64,000 nucleotides of DNA from Nelumbo lutea. Taxonomy: Eukaryota > Streptophyta > Magnoliopsida > Proteales > Nelumbonaceae. Below are positions 11,272 through 34,442 of the stretch, piece by piece. The stretch is from positions 101,393,583-101,457,582 of the forward strand of contig JAKGHH010000003.1 in assembly GCA_022828595.1 (NCBI GenBank), given 5' to 3'. A program made the position numbers and the translations under genes. The notes beneath the pieces are model-generated. The model made no database searches. It saw only the letters and a program-made list of their open reading frames with translations, and was not told where the DNA came from. Positions within the stretch are counted from its first letter, which is position 1. Every line of letters begins with the position of its first letter.

Positions 11272-11800
11272 GATGGCAATTTTTCTCATTCCCATCAAGT
11301 ACCTGACCTCCCCAACCAGGCGGGGATGTGGATGAAGACTATGTTGGCGAGGACAGTATGGAGATGGCTCAATGAGATAATAGGAATACCTGATTGGGGA
11401 CAGGGAGTGAAGTCCATACCCCACCCAACCCTAATTATATATATGAAATATGTGTATATATATATATTCTATTAAATATATAGTATTATTTATGGTATTT
11501 ATAAAATTATATATTATATAAATATATATATATATATCAAAATTTATTTAAAATGTCATTTGCATTTTATTTTTTCATTTATTTTAAATAAATACCATTA
11601 TGAAAGCAAACTTTTAATTAAAAAAATCAAGGATTCAGGTCTCCGATGGGGAACCCATCTTCGTCAAAGATCAAGGATGTAGTTTAATTTTTTCCCAACA
11701 ACGATCGGTATCAAGACAGTGACTAATTTAAAACCCAAGGTTGGGATGGGGAGTATGATCCCTACCCTGACCCCGGCCATTGCATTCCTACCCGAGGGGT
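11272..11800. repeat. Possible degenerate hAT-like element
   Basis: GATGGCAATTTTTCTCATTC at the left and GGCCATTGCATTCCTA at the right give weak inverted ends of the TAGGRATGGCAATG type, with GGGGATGGGGA/TCCCCATCCCC-like motifs between. No clear target duplication is seen. The open frame on the minus strand at 11664-11945 lies in this sequence and is not a gene. Confidence 0.3.
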
Positions 11801-12393
11801 CATCCCCCAAACCCATAAGCATAGTTCCAATAATTGCTAAAAGATTACAGTAAATATCAAAATTACTAAAAATATAAATAAGAATTTTATATTTATCGAA
11901 ATTAATTTTCCATTGGAAAAAATAATTATTATATGACAATATCATTAAATATTAATAAATGACCAAAATTATTGAAAATATCAATAACTACTTATTATTG
12001 CTAAAAAATTACTAATAATATCAAGTATCTTTTAGTAATTAAAGTTTACAATTTGCCAAAATTAAGAAAAATTATAGTTAGGTGTTGGTATTTACTATAT
12101 ACTATTTAATGATACTAGTAATTATTGGAAATATCAAAATATTTCACGAATTAATTAAACTACCCAAATTAATTTCTCTAATTAATTTAATTAGGTTTTT
12201 GTTTTTAGATGGTTTGCTAGTGGGGACCCGTGCAATGTAGGGGATTTGTTAAACAAATGCTAAACAATAGAAATACATAAGAGTATGCAATTGTTTTGTA
12301 TTTTTATCTTTTTAAATAATTAATATTATATATATATATACTACTCTTACTAATTTTTTTTACAATACAAAAATAACAACAATTAATTCCAGC

Positions 12394-12893
12394 TAGGGTT
12401 GATCATCAAACTAATGAAACCGGCCAAACCGACCAACTCGACCCAAGTTGGTCACTTTTCTAATATTTCTAGTCAGCTTTGGTTCAACAATTTCCCAACC
12501 CGACCATGTTTGATCAATTTCGCTTTGGCCAATTAGAAGTTGACCAAAATCAAATGACCAAACCATATATATATATATTTACATTTTTAATGATTTTTTT
12601 AATACAAGAATGTGGGAAAATTCCCATATTTCTTAGTTTAAAATATTTTATATCATAAATTTAATTTTTTTAAATGCCATTATAATTTTTAAAAATTTTA
12701 AATTTAGTTTTTTTAGTTTCAATCTTTAGAACAGATCGACCAAACCAAAAATTGACCCAAACCGATACAACCCGAGTTAGCTGATTTTCACTAACGAATA
12801 GTTGGTTTCGGGTGACCAACTCCCCAACTTGACCAGGTCGATTTGGTTGTTCAAATGGCCTATAATCGAGCCGAACCAACCCAAACACTCCTA
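12394..12893. mobile_element. hAT-like MITE nested in the CTAG repeat, 500 bp
   Basis: The ends are TAGGGTTGATCATCAAAC and, inverted, TAGGAGTGTTTGGGTTGG. The flanking 8-mers are ATTCCAGC (12386-12393) and ATTTCAAC (12894-12901), with six of eight positions equal. The interior alternates AACCGACCAACTCGACC-like motifs. The right quarter of this element (about 12766-12893) also appears in the neighbouring repeat at about 15198-15325. The short minus-strand frame at 12670-12900 is accidental. Confidence 0.5.
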
Positions 12894-13549
12894 ATTTCAA
12901 CTAAATCAATAGTATAATCTCTAATAAATAACAATAGTTCAATCTCCAATAATTATTGAAAATTTATAGCAAAAATACACAACTATTAAAAATATATTGA
13001 TAATGAAAATACAATAAATAACTAATAAAAATATAATAAAATACTAAAAATATATTTAATTAGTAAATAAATAGTTTAATCTCTAATAAATTTTAACAAA
13101 TATACAATAAATGCAATAAGTACAATAAATTAAATTTAAAAGGTTAAATAACAGTAGTTTAAATACAAAAAATTATTGAATTTTTTTATTAAATAACAAA
13201 ACAAAAATAAATTTATAAATAATTATTAACAATATATTTATCACAAAAAAATAATATATGTTACTTAAAATAATATAAATATCTATTTTAGTATAGATAA
13301 GTATATATAATAAATATAGATTAATATTTTAAAACTATTATTAATAAATATTAATTTTCAAAGTTATTTTCTATAACTATTATTTCATATAAATGAAATT
13401 AGTTATTTAAAATATTATTTAGTTATTTAAATAAGATCATTATTTAAATTTTAAAACATTAATTATTTATTTAGTAATTTTCAATAATTAATGACAAATT
13501 GCTAATATATAACAAAAATAGAATGACAATAATTATTGATAATTTACTA

Positions 13550-13860
13550 ACCTAGGTCCTAGTTTACCAACTTAGGTCCAACCCGAGATTAACATCTTGG
13601 GCTAGACTTGGGCTTGGGCATATTGAGCTTTATAGCACAATTTCCAGGTAGAACATATTGATAAAATTGGGTTGGGTTAGTTTAAACTACCTGAAGCTTC
13701 AACCCAAACCCAACTTGAGTTTAGGTTAGCCTTAAGTTTTTTGGCCCAAAACCTAGCTTGAAGTTCAAAAACTCAAGCCCAACTTGTGTAAAAGCTTGGG
13801 TTGAATTGGGTCAAGCTCTAGTTAGGCCCACCCAACCCAAGGTACACCCCTAGCTCCTTT
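13550..13860. repeat. Probable hAT-like element remnant
   Basis: It is rich in GGGCTTGGGC and CCCAAACCCAACTT motifs and ends AAGGTACACCCCTAG, the inverted form of CTAGGGGTGTACC, which resembles the ends of the other short hAT-like elements. The left boundary and a target duplication are not clear. Confidence 0.35.
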
Positions 13861-15170
13861 TGCCTCAAATTCTTTGAGCAAAACTTATGCATTGCAAGGT
13901 CACCCTAGTAATTAATAGCACTCATTTTAAGTTATAGTTACTAATAGTAATATTAATTACTAAGAATAGTAATATTAATTAATAAGAATTGTAATATTTT
14001 GTGGTATTTTTAATTACTCATAAAAATAGTTAATTTTAATTTTTACAATTAATATTTTAAAAAATATTAATAAATTTATAATTTTAGTTAATAATTTTCA
14101 ATTATGAATTAATAAATTTTATAATTATTAATTTATAAAAATATTGCTAATAATATAGATAGAGTACTATTACTAATGGTAATTTAATAATCAATTTAAT
14201 TATTCATGAAACAATTATTAAATTTTTTAATTTTGATATTAATAAAGCATTTAATTATTATTGGTAATTAATTGATTTGTTGGTAAAATGTCACTAATTA
14301 ATTAATCATGAATTATTAATATATAACTAATATTACTTATTAAAAACAATAATACATGTTGGTATTAAATTTTGGAAATTAATTGATTTTAAGTGAATTT
14401 TGGTATTTTTTAATTAATCCTGAAAATAATTAATTAATTTTGGTAAGCTATTAGTAAATTGTCGACAATATTAGTACCTAATCCCAAAAATATTACTAAA
14501 ACGAAAATTATTAATTATTAAAAATAGTAGTATTGTTTGGGATTTTTTAATTAATCGTAAAAATAATTAATTTATTTTGGTATGAGTTATAATAAAATAA
14601 AATAAAATTTTTAATTATAAACAATACGTAATATACCATTCAAAGTAAATGGGTTGTAACTATGTCGAATTAATGAAAACCAAACCATACCTGACCCAAT
14701 AAACCACATCATATATATATATATATATAAAAGAGAGGTGTCTTAGTTAGAAGTAAGGAAGCGAGGATTAGTTAAGAGTATAAGGAAAGTTGGTTATGGG
14801 CAATATTTTATGAATAAGAAGAGGTTTTTTAGGAATTAGGACTTTGGGAGAGTTAAAATTAATAGGAGAGGAATGCTCTGAGGGGGGGGGGGGGAGAGAG
14901 AGAGAGAGAGAGGGGGGGGGGGGGAGTTAGTTGAGTTGAGCTAATTGAGGAGAGTAGTTAATTGGGTAGAGAGAGTGAGAAACGTGAGTTGTGGTGAGAG
15001 AGCTTTTAGGTAAAATATATTGAGCTAGCTAATTAGGAAAAGAAGATGGTGCTGAGTTGGCTTAATATGAGTGGTGGGAAGGGAAGATGAGAGATAGTCA
15101 ATGAGAATGCATGGTGGGGGTAATTGAGCAAGGAGAGGCATGGTGACATAGACCGTCTTGCTATATATAT

Positions 15171-16948
15171 ACTAGCAGGGACCCATGCCATGTTGATACA
15201 ACTTGAGTTGAAGGATTTTCACTAATGGCCAATTATTTCAGATGACAAACTCCCGACCTAACTAGGTCAATAAGGTTGGCGAAAGAGCCTACAACCGAAC
15301 TGAACCAATCCTTGAACACTTCTAATTTGAGCTAAATTAATAGACTAATATCTAATAAATAACAATAGTTTAATCTTCAAAAATTATTGAAAATTTATAG
15401 CAAAAATACACAATTATTGAAAATAAGTTTATAATGAAAATACAATAGATATCTAGTAAAAATATAATAATTACAAAAATATAATAAATACTAAAAATAT
15501 ATTAAATTAATCAATAAATAATGTAATCTCAAATAATAGTTTAATCACTAATAAATATTAATTAATAAATTATAAAAAATACATAATAACTAAAATTAAA
15601 TTTATAACAAAAATATAATAAATACGATAAATTAAATTTCAAAATTTAAATAATAGTTGTTCTACAATAATTATTGACAATTTACTGTTAAATAGAAAAA
15701 CAATTTTAGATTTATAAATAATTATTGAAAACATATTTATCAAAAAATACAATAAATAATTACTGAAATTAGTTATTTACAATATTATATATATAATGAA
15801 TATAAACTATTGTTGTAAAATTATTACTAATAAATATTATTTTTTGAAAGTTATTTTCTACAATTATCAATTGATATAAGTGAACTTAGTTATTTACAAA
15901 ATTATTTATTTATTTAAATAATATTGTTATTTAAAATTTTAAAATTTTAATTATTTTTTGAATTTCATAATCGATAAAATTATAATTAGTACTATTATTA
16001 CATCTCATTATTAATTTTGTAAAATATAAATTCTTATTAATATTAATATTATGAAATCTATTATAATTATTTTTCAACTTTTAAGTTTTTTAATTTATTA
16101 CATAATTTAGTTATTTTGACTATTTAAAATTTAGTCATGTTAAATATTAAATAATATGTAAAATATTTAAAATTTTTCATTATTTGAATTTTATTTGTTC
16201 TAATGTTATTGCCTAATAAAAATATTTTGTTATAAAATTATTTATCTATTTTTAATGTTTTGTTATTTAAGATATTTAGTTATTGAAATATTTAAATAAT
16301 GTTTTACTTTTAATGTTAAATTTTTATTATTTGAAAAATATTTAAATTGGATCATTTGTAAAACTATAATTTATATTGTTACTACATAGTCTCATGATGA
16401 ATTTTGTAAACTATAGAATTATTTATAATATGAATATTATTAAATTTTTTAAAATTAAATTTTATTATTTGAATAAATATTTTAAAAGTTAGTATATAAT
16501 TTCGTTATAATATTTACATAATTCTGAAAATTTTTAATTGAAACTTTCTTTAGATGTATGGAGATAAAAAGTGGGGGGAGGATAAATAGGGATTAGAGGT
16601 GGATTGTGGGGGAATCTCTACTAAATTGGAGATAGTTTAAGAGATAAATAGGAATTATATATAATTTAGGAGATAAATAGGAATTAGAGACAATTTAAGA
16701 GAAAGTGTGGGAAAGTGGTGCCATTTGGCTAAACATTAGATAAGCAAATAACTCTTTCTTTATGATTGTTATAAATAGTTAAGCCTATGTTATTTCCTTA
16801 TTGGTTTAATGGGTAAATATGAAATTAAAAAAGCAAAAAATTCAAAAAAAAAAAAGAAATTAGGAAGGGGGTTTGGAGCAAGGAGAGGTATTGTGGCGTG
16901 GACTGTCTTGCTATATATATAGAGAGAGATGGATAGATAGATAGATAA
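15171..16948. repeat. CTAG-type AT-rich repeat, second of two in tandem
   Basis: It opens CTAGCAGGGACCCATGCCAT at 15172 and closes GAGCAAGGAGAGGTATTGTG...GACTGTCTTGCTATATATAT followed by (GATA)n. From about 15195 to 15950 it parallels 12766-13500 of the first repeat. The join near 15192 brings the opening motif next to the middle of the nested hAT-like element, so this copy has lost the sequence equivalent to about 12240-12765. No gene is seen. Confidence 0.5.
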
Positions 16949-17180
16949 TGGAATATTAATAAAAAAGTTTTAATATAATCAAATATTAAGAATAGAAAAA
17001 TATCAAAATAAAATGTGAAAATAGTAATAAGATACTACTAAAAAATACTAATAAATATGGATTAATAGTGAAATATTAATAACATATCACTAATAAAAAT
17101 AATATCATTAATTAATATTAAAATAGTAAAAAATAATAAGTATTTAAATATTATTGAAATATTAATTACTAGTAATATAT

Positions 17181-17276
17181 TAGTAGTAGTAGTAGTAGTA
17201 GTATTAATATTTACTGTTTTATTAAAATTTTATTATTAAATAAAACACTAAAATACTACTACTACTACTACTACTA
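17181..17276. repeat. Inverted repeat with complementary (TAG)n and (CTA)n arms
   Basis: A (TAG)7 run at 17181-17201 followed by TATTAATATTTACTGTTTTA is mirrored by TAAAACACTAAAATA and (CTA)n at about 17254-17276. The two arms can pair over roughly 35 bp. It may be a microsatellite captured in a foldback structure. Confidence 0.7.
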
Positions 17277-17658
17277 TCATCTTATTATTTTAATTTTAAT
17301 TAACATTAAATGTCTCATAATAATAATTCAAATTTTACCATAAAGGTGAAGATAGTAAAATGTTCACTTTTCAAGATTTAGCATTCAGAATTAGAACAAT
17401 GCACTATGCATTTAGAAAATCAAACAGAACACCAAATTAAACATTACCAAAATGAAATGATAAGAGCCTTTTTGGTTTTCAAGCATCAGATTTAAATGGT
17501 ACAAAATGACACCTTAATTTGGAAAAGCTCTCACTTTTGATCGTAACAAAATTTAGTAGAAAAAAATAAATAAATAAATAAATAAATTGTTTTGATCACT
17601 TGGTGAGAGTTCAATGATGTAAAAACATAGCAATATATACAAGGGCAATTTACTTTTA

Positions 17659-18137
17659 TGGTAAATTACAGATAGGTACCCTATACTTTGGGGTTGTGAT
17701 AGATAGGTACCTTGAACTTTCAATTGCAACACTTGAGTACCTTGAACTCTAAAAAATTAGACATTCGGGTCCATTCATTAGTATTCCATCAATTAAACAT
17801 TACATGATGTAAAAAATACCCTTTTCGTATATTTTTTGAGATCATTATATGGAGTAAAATCATCACGAGAGAATGACGTCGTTGGAAAATTTGAATATGT
17901 CATTTGCTATCCATGTGAGAATGTCATCATGGGGAGACGTTCGGTTACCTGAGAATGATAGAAATACATGAGAAGTGTATTTGTGGTATTATGTAATGTT
18001 TAGTTGATGGAATACTAACCAATGGACCCCAATTGTCTAATTTTGAGAGTTCAAGGTACTCAAGTGTTGCAATTAAAAGTTAATTATACTTGGCTATCAT
18101 TACCCCAAAGTATAGGGCACCTATCTGTAATTTATCC
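17659..18137. mobile_element. Mutator-like foldback MITE with ~170-bp inverted repeats
   Basis: The left arm starts TGGTAAATTACAGATAGGTA and the right arm, inverted, starts GGATAAATTACAGATAGGTG. The match continues through CCCTATACTTTGGGGT, TTGCAACACTTGAGTACCTT, ATTAGACA and TCCATCAA(T/C)TAAACATTACAT, about 170 bp per arm. The exact 9-mer TTACTTTTA flanks both ends (17650-17658 and 18138-18146). Long inverted repeats with a 9-bp duplication are typical of Mutator-like elements. There is no transposase in the 130-bp middle, so it is non-autonomous. Confidence 0.85.
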
Positions 18138-18864
18138 TTACTTTTAAGATCAAACTTCAAAGTATAAAGCCTATGCACCCATTTGGGAGGCATTTACACA
18201 ATGATTTTTTGCTTTATGAGATTGGATCCACTTAGATAGCCTTTAAGCAGTAAGTAGTGCTTGGTGGAAAAAACACATAAAGTAATTGTATTCCACCCCG
18301 AACAAGGGCATTCTCATAATGGTTGTTTAAAAATGTATTTGATTTGAAAGATAAAAAGTAGGGAAAGGTAGTTCTTCATCAGATTTGATTACCACAAGTG
18401 ATAGTTCTTCATCTAGGAATTGGATGTCGTCCATTACCACAAGTGATAGCTCTTCATTTAGGCTACAATTGGCATTCCCTATTTTAATGAGTTATCTCCT
18501 TTTTAGCAGTTAAAATGCCCATACAAACACTAAGCTTTTAACTACAAAAAGGAGATAAGTCTTTCAAACAATGAATGCTGAATGTAGCCATAGTATATGT
18601 TGGTTTTGTAAGCATTTATCCTTGGGTGTTTATTGCTTTAAACATTTGTTTTAACAATTTTGCTTTAAATGTTTCTTGCTTTTATTGTGTGGTTGAGCAT
18701 AAATTTAAATGTTTTTTACTTTTCAGCTCAAATTAACACCCAAAAAGTATACCACATAAGCATTCCATTTCAATAAATGCTTAGGCATTGGGAGAAACAA
18801 TAATTTAACGTTCCCCAAATGTCTCGTGCATATAAATCCAAGAATTTATGATTTTTAGTGTTTA

Positions 18865-20110
18865 CTAGTAAGTATGCACGTGGGAGTTATAGATGATGAT
18901 AACGATAATAATAATGTATCCAAAATTTTATATAAAATTCGTGTATTTTTTATTTTTTGTTTTTCATTATTAATCTGATACAGATTGGAATATCCAAATA
19001 TGATTATGTAAGCACCTCATATTGAGTTGCAAATTTTTTGGGTATCATTGACAACCTACCTAGTTGGTTGGATTTTTTCTTTTTGTAATGTTTTATCTTT
19101 TCAGTGTATTTTTTTGTTCATTTATTAAAAAATGCAAGCTTTAAAGAGAGGGAATTGAATGAAGTGAAAATTGTAATTCACACTACATTTTAAATCTCAC
19201 AATTAAATATGGATTAAATTCAAAAAATGAGTATTTTAGTCAAAAGAAAGTTCAACAATTTTATTCATATTTATAATAGCAGTGCAAATATGGAATTATA
19301 GTAGATGTATTTATTTATTTTTCTATAATTTTTCTATTTCTATGTGTGTAAAAATAGTTATGTTATGTACACTTATTTTTTGTTTAATATGATAAATATA
19401 TGATATTATACATGTGCCTAAATGTTTTTTTTTTGTAAAAATTATGTGTTTTTATATTTTATTAATTTTTATTATTTAATTATGAAATTAAAGATTGGCA
19501 AATTTGACCAAAAAATCAAACTATTGATCTCCGCTAAACAGGAAAATAATTTTATTTTTGGTTATTTTAGATTATGTATTTCATTTTCACCACCAATAAA
19601 TATAATTGTTATTTATTTCACTTATTTTTTAATTTGATAAATAAAAATGTCATAAATGTGTATATTTTTTATATATTTTTGTAAATTTTTATATTATTTA
19701 TATTTTAAAGTTTTATTATCTAGCTATGACTTTATGAGTTAACCAATTTGATTTGGATGGTTAAATTGCTTAGTCAACACTTGACAAAGAATGATTTTAT
19801 TTTTTGAGTAAGTTCTAAAATATATGGGTTTATATTGTTAAAAGCTTTGGACATAGATCTAATTAGTAGCATTTATTAGTGAAAAAATAACTTAAATATA
19901 GAATTTAATAAGAAATAATGTGAATTAATACCTTAAATATAAGAATTAATGAGAGGGGGATTAAATGAGAACAACATTAATTGAAATTACATTTTTCAAC
20001 CTTCATAATTAGAGATAGACTAAATAACAATTGTGGGCATTTTTGGTTAAGAAAAGTTCCACGCCTTCATTCATATTTTTTATAATAGTATAGATAGATA
20101 TAGATTTGAT
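18865..20110. repeat. Possible third CTAG-type repeat
   Basis: It opens CTAGTAAGTATGCACGTGGG and closes TATAATAGTATAGATAGATA, similar in style to the CTAG repeats at 12.2-16.9 kb. The interior is AT-rich and holds only one short meaningless frame (19422-19637, +). The boundaries are inferred from the motifs alone. Confidence 0.35.
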
Positions 20111-20559
20111 ATATAGTGAAACCAAAAAGTGGTTTCATGCTTAGTAAACACAAGCGCCCATGTGATGCTGATGTGATAACGTTTTTTCAATAAATGCCCA
20201 CGGAACCAAACATCCCCTTGTTTCATTGGCATATTCATCGTGTTATTGCATGTTATATAAATCTATTTTTTTTGGGCGGCTTTGATCAAGGTGGTGATCC
20301 CCTTCATTCATCATATGGGTAATTTTGTGGCTCATACCATTTTATGAGCATGTGTGATTACTATTTAGGCATTGTAGTTGTCTATGATACTTGATTTTTT
20401 ATTACTTCTACTCATGAATGATTTTGTGCAATGATATTGAAAATTTGTGCTATACAAATGATACTGGCCTTGTTCATAGAAGTTAAATCCAAATATCATA
20501 TATATCATATCTAGTTAATACTTATTTGCACATGTGCTATTACATTAGCCAATGGTAAA

Positions 20560-20710
20560 ATAAAAAGTGTAAATTGCTAAAACCTCCCTTGAAGTTATAG
20601 ATCATTGCTAAAATCTTCCCTGAAGTTTGGTAATTGCAATAACCTCCCCTGTACCTTTTGACATAGTTGCAAGTGGACCCTCTGTTAGAATCATCTAAAA
20701 AGCGGTATTA
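20560..20710. repeat. Single end of a Mutator-like or similar element
   Basis: AAATTGCTAAAACCTCCCTT and two related GCTAAAATCTTCCC / GCAATAACCTCCCC lines repeat here. The layout resembles the inverted arm of a foldback element, but no matching opposite arm was found downstream. Confidence 0.3.
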
Positions 20711-20832
20711 AAATGTCCAAATTATCCATGCAATTACTATTGGGACTGGTTTCTGTAGCAAAAAAAAAATAATAATAATACAGACTTCATGAAAAAAAAA
20801 AAGAAAATTTAAAATTGTGGCTTTACCTCTAA

Positions 20833-20960
20833 GGCTATGTTTGGTTTGAAGGAAAAAGTAGGGAAAGGAAGGGAAACTTGGGGAAACCTATACAAGGCTT
20901 GTAAAGGTTTTCCTACATTTCTATTCCTTTCCTTACTTTTTCTTCAAACCAAATACAGCC
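20833..20960. mobile_element. Tourist-like (PIF/Harbinger) MITE, 128 bp
   Basis: The ends pair as GGCTATGTTTGGTTTGAAGG and, inverted, GGCTGTATTTGGTTTGAAGA, continuing through AAAAAGTA(G/A)GGAAAGGAA. The trinucleotide TAA flanks both sides (20830-20832 and 20961-20963), matching the 3-bp target of PIF/Harbinger elements, and the GGCNNTGTTTGG start fits Tourist. It lies about 1.1 kb upstream of the kinase gene start codon. The open frame covering it is not a gene. Confidence 0.7.
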
Positions 20961-20963
20961 TAA

Positions 20964-21800
20964 GCAAATGGTTATTCCAGCTGATTTCAATTCCCTCCCC
21001 CTCCCTTGGAAATGAAATCCCATTCTAGTTAATTTCAATTTCTGTCTCAACCAAACAAATTATGGGAATAGATCATTCAGATTCAGATTCCAATAGATTT
21101 TGATTCGACTACGAACCAATAACCCCTCGGAACCAACCAATTGGTATTCATGCAAGCAAGAATGTCACTGGATCGGGTTAAGTGGCAAACCCACATTGCC
21201 CTGAACTCATCGAGATTGTGTTGGCCTATTGGGCCAGTCGTCTTTGAGTATTCAGTTAGGCCGAGTTGAGGCTGATCTGTGTCAAACCCCAATGGAGGGA
21301 TGCAAGTCGGGTATCTGATTTACGCGGCATTGGGCCTGGCCCATTAAAATTTTAACAGTTACAGTTCGAGCCCACCCAAGTTGGACCGGAAATTCACATG
21401 GGCCGATTTCATGTTAGATGGGCCGGATTCGAACTGAGCAAGGTCCGTACCAAACCCGACCCGTTAGAATCCCTTCATGCATATGGTAAGCGGTAACCAA
21501 TAAACTGTAACTGGTATTCATAATTTCATACAAATTCACGTGGGTTTTGAATTTCTGATTGGTTAAAATTTTTCAGGTACCATACCTTTCCCCGCATCCG
21601 GCATCAAAGCAAACGCAAAATCTATAATACGGAAAAGATATGATATAAAAAGAGTTTTGATTAATTAAAATTCATTCATCAATTTTGATAAATAATACCT
21701 GATTGGCTACTACATTTTTAATTCCAATTAATTGATCAAATGTTTTTAGGATATCATATTTTTGATAAATAATACCTGATTGGCCACGTGATTGCGTTAT
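20964..21800. other. Upstream region of the kinase gene, no gene seen
   Basis: It holds low-complexity GGGCC/GACCCG-rich sequence around 21200-21470, probably another decayed transposon. A direct repeat of TTTTGATAAATAATACCTGATTGGC lies at about 21681-21706 and again at about 21759-21784. The proximal promoter of the kinase gene is expected in the last few hundred bases. No TATA box can be named with confidence. Confidence 0.4.
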
Positions 21801-21930
21801 CTACCGTGAAATGAAGCATATTTTTGTATTTTGTAAGTATCCACGTTTTTTTCGGCTATTATTATTATTTTTTCAGACGAGTTATTTGTGTTTCAATTTT
21901 TCCATTTTTCCCGCCTTTCCCAAAACCCCA

Positions 21931-21958
21931 ATTCTCTCTCTCTCTCTCTCTCTCTCCA
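21931..21958 (+). promoter_or_regulatory. CT-rich tract in the likely 5' leader of the kinase gene
   Basis: A run of about 11 CT units lies some 115-140 bp before the start codon at 22072. Pyrimidine-rich patches near the start of transcription or in 5' leaders are common in plants. Its role here is inferred from position only. Confidence 0.4.
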
Positions 21959-22071
21959 CTACATTCATTCTTTCATTCTATCCGATCTGCTCTCAGTAAT
22001 ACACATTCATACACACAGACAGTTGCACAGCCCAGTAATCAGACCCTAAAGGGAGATCCGGCACTGCAAAT

Positions 22072-33028
<10,957 letters not shown>

Positions 33029-34433
33029 GACAATAAAATGTTAGTTACTTTCCGAGGCTCAAAAAGCATGTACTCTTGTGCTTATTTAAAACATCGTTAT
33101 ACTGAAATTTCAGAAATTTGCTGTTGTGCACAGGATTATAAATCGCCAATTTACTACATATAAGCTTGTTCAGTCCTTGTTTTCCAAGATCTCATCTGAG
33201 GTTATATTATCCTCATATTGAGGTGAGTTTGTCTTCTTATCTGTTGTACACATGGCCGCATTAACTGGGCCCGTCTCTTGTATAATCCATGTATCAACAT
33301 AGCATTATTAAGGTGCTCAATTTGGCATTGTTTCTTGAGAATTTCTTGTGTATTGTTTATTCTCTATTTCTCTGTTATAATTGTGCATTGTCTCCATTGA
33401 TGTTGTCTTACTACAGTCACAGGGATAAGAAACAGATGGAGGCCTGAACATATTATGTGAGCAGTGAATTATTCTTACTGCAATGTACTCACAGTCTGCA
33501 AAGGGTGATCGGGGAAATTAATTGAATGCATTGTCGAATCAACTTTCTGAATAATCTTGCCCTCATCAACCTATTATTTGTTTAGAGGTTCTATTTTCTG
33601 CTGTGGTGTGACTTTGATCTTGTCTGCATATGCTCCATAGAAATGAGTTCATAAATCCTGCATCCAGCAGTCAATTCCAGAAACTTTCTTGTTAGCTAGC
33701 TAACTTCATATGTAGCTTGATGTCCCTATCTGATGCACTGTAGATCAAATTGGAAGCCAGACTGTTTTATACACAACCCAAAAGATGCCAAAATGTGCAT
33801 TAGTAAAGCAACCTGATATTATTTTGGATGATAATAGTTCTTCTAAGGACAAATATTTGTCTATAAATTGCATTGACACATGATTTTAAATACAGATAAT
33901 AAGGATTAAAACATCATTGCCATTTATGGATCTGTTTTAGAAGCATCAGCTCGATTCAACTTGGCCTTAATCCCGACTATCCTTTGCTATTTGTGCTTTA
34001 TGCCTTTATCAAGAACTGCCTACCTAAGAAACATCTCACCAAATAAACTATTTCTTGTTTTTCTAAATGTGAGGAGACTCAGACTGAATTTACACTGCAA
34101 ATGGATCTTGATTCCTGAACCTTAAATTATATGAGAAAAGGGGTGAAAGAGAAAGACAAGGAAGGCAGCTTGATGGTGTAGAAACAATTGTTAAGTCACA
34201 GTTAATGACCAGCAGATTCTGTCTTTTCTTCAAAACCATATGTATTGGAAAGAAGGGTGAATATGAATCTAGTTTGAAAGGCTTGATTTAGCTTGGTCTA
34301 AATATAAAATTTTTAATATGTATGTTTTTTTTTTTTTTTTTTTTATTTGAGGCTTGACTTATTCTCAAGCTAAAGCCAAACCGAGCAGAGCCTAAACATA
34401 TGAGCCTGAGTCAAGCCAAATTTGAGCTGGAGC
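33029..34433. other. 3' flank of the kinase gene, no further gene seen
   Basis: The first few hundred bases are probably 3' untranslated sequence of the kinase gene (AATAAA at 33032-33037 is very close to the stop and may not be the active signal). The rest has no open frame that looks like a protein and no repeat that I can place. A poly(T) run lies near 34327-34344. Confidence 0.4.
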
Positions 34434-34442
34434 CTGAATTCG

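Larger units (their letters stand above)
12217..15170. repeat. CTAG-type AT-rich repeat, first of two in tandem
   Basis: It opens CTAGTGGGGACCCGTGCAAT and closes with GAGCAAGGAGAGGCATGGTG...GACCGTCTTGCTATATATAT. The same opening and closing motifs bound the next block (15171-16948). The interior is very AT-rich and consists largely of ATTAATAATTAT-type sequence with no gene. It contains a nested hAT-like element and, near the right end, a G-run/(GA)n microsatellite at 14882-14924. The class of this repeat is not known to me. Confidence 0.5.
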
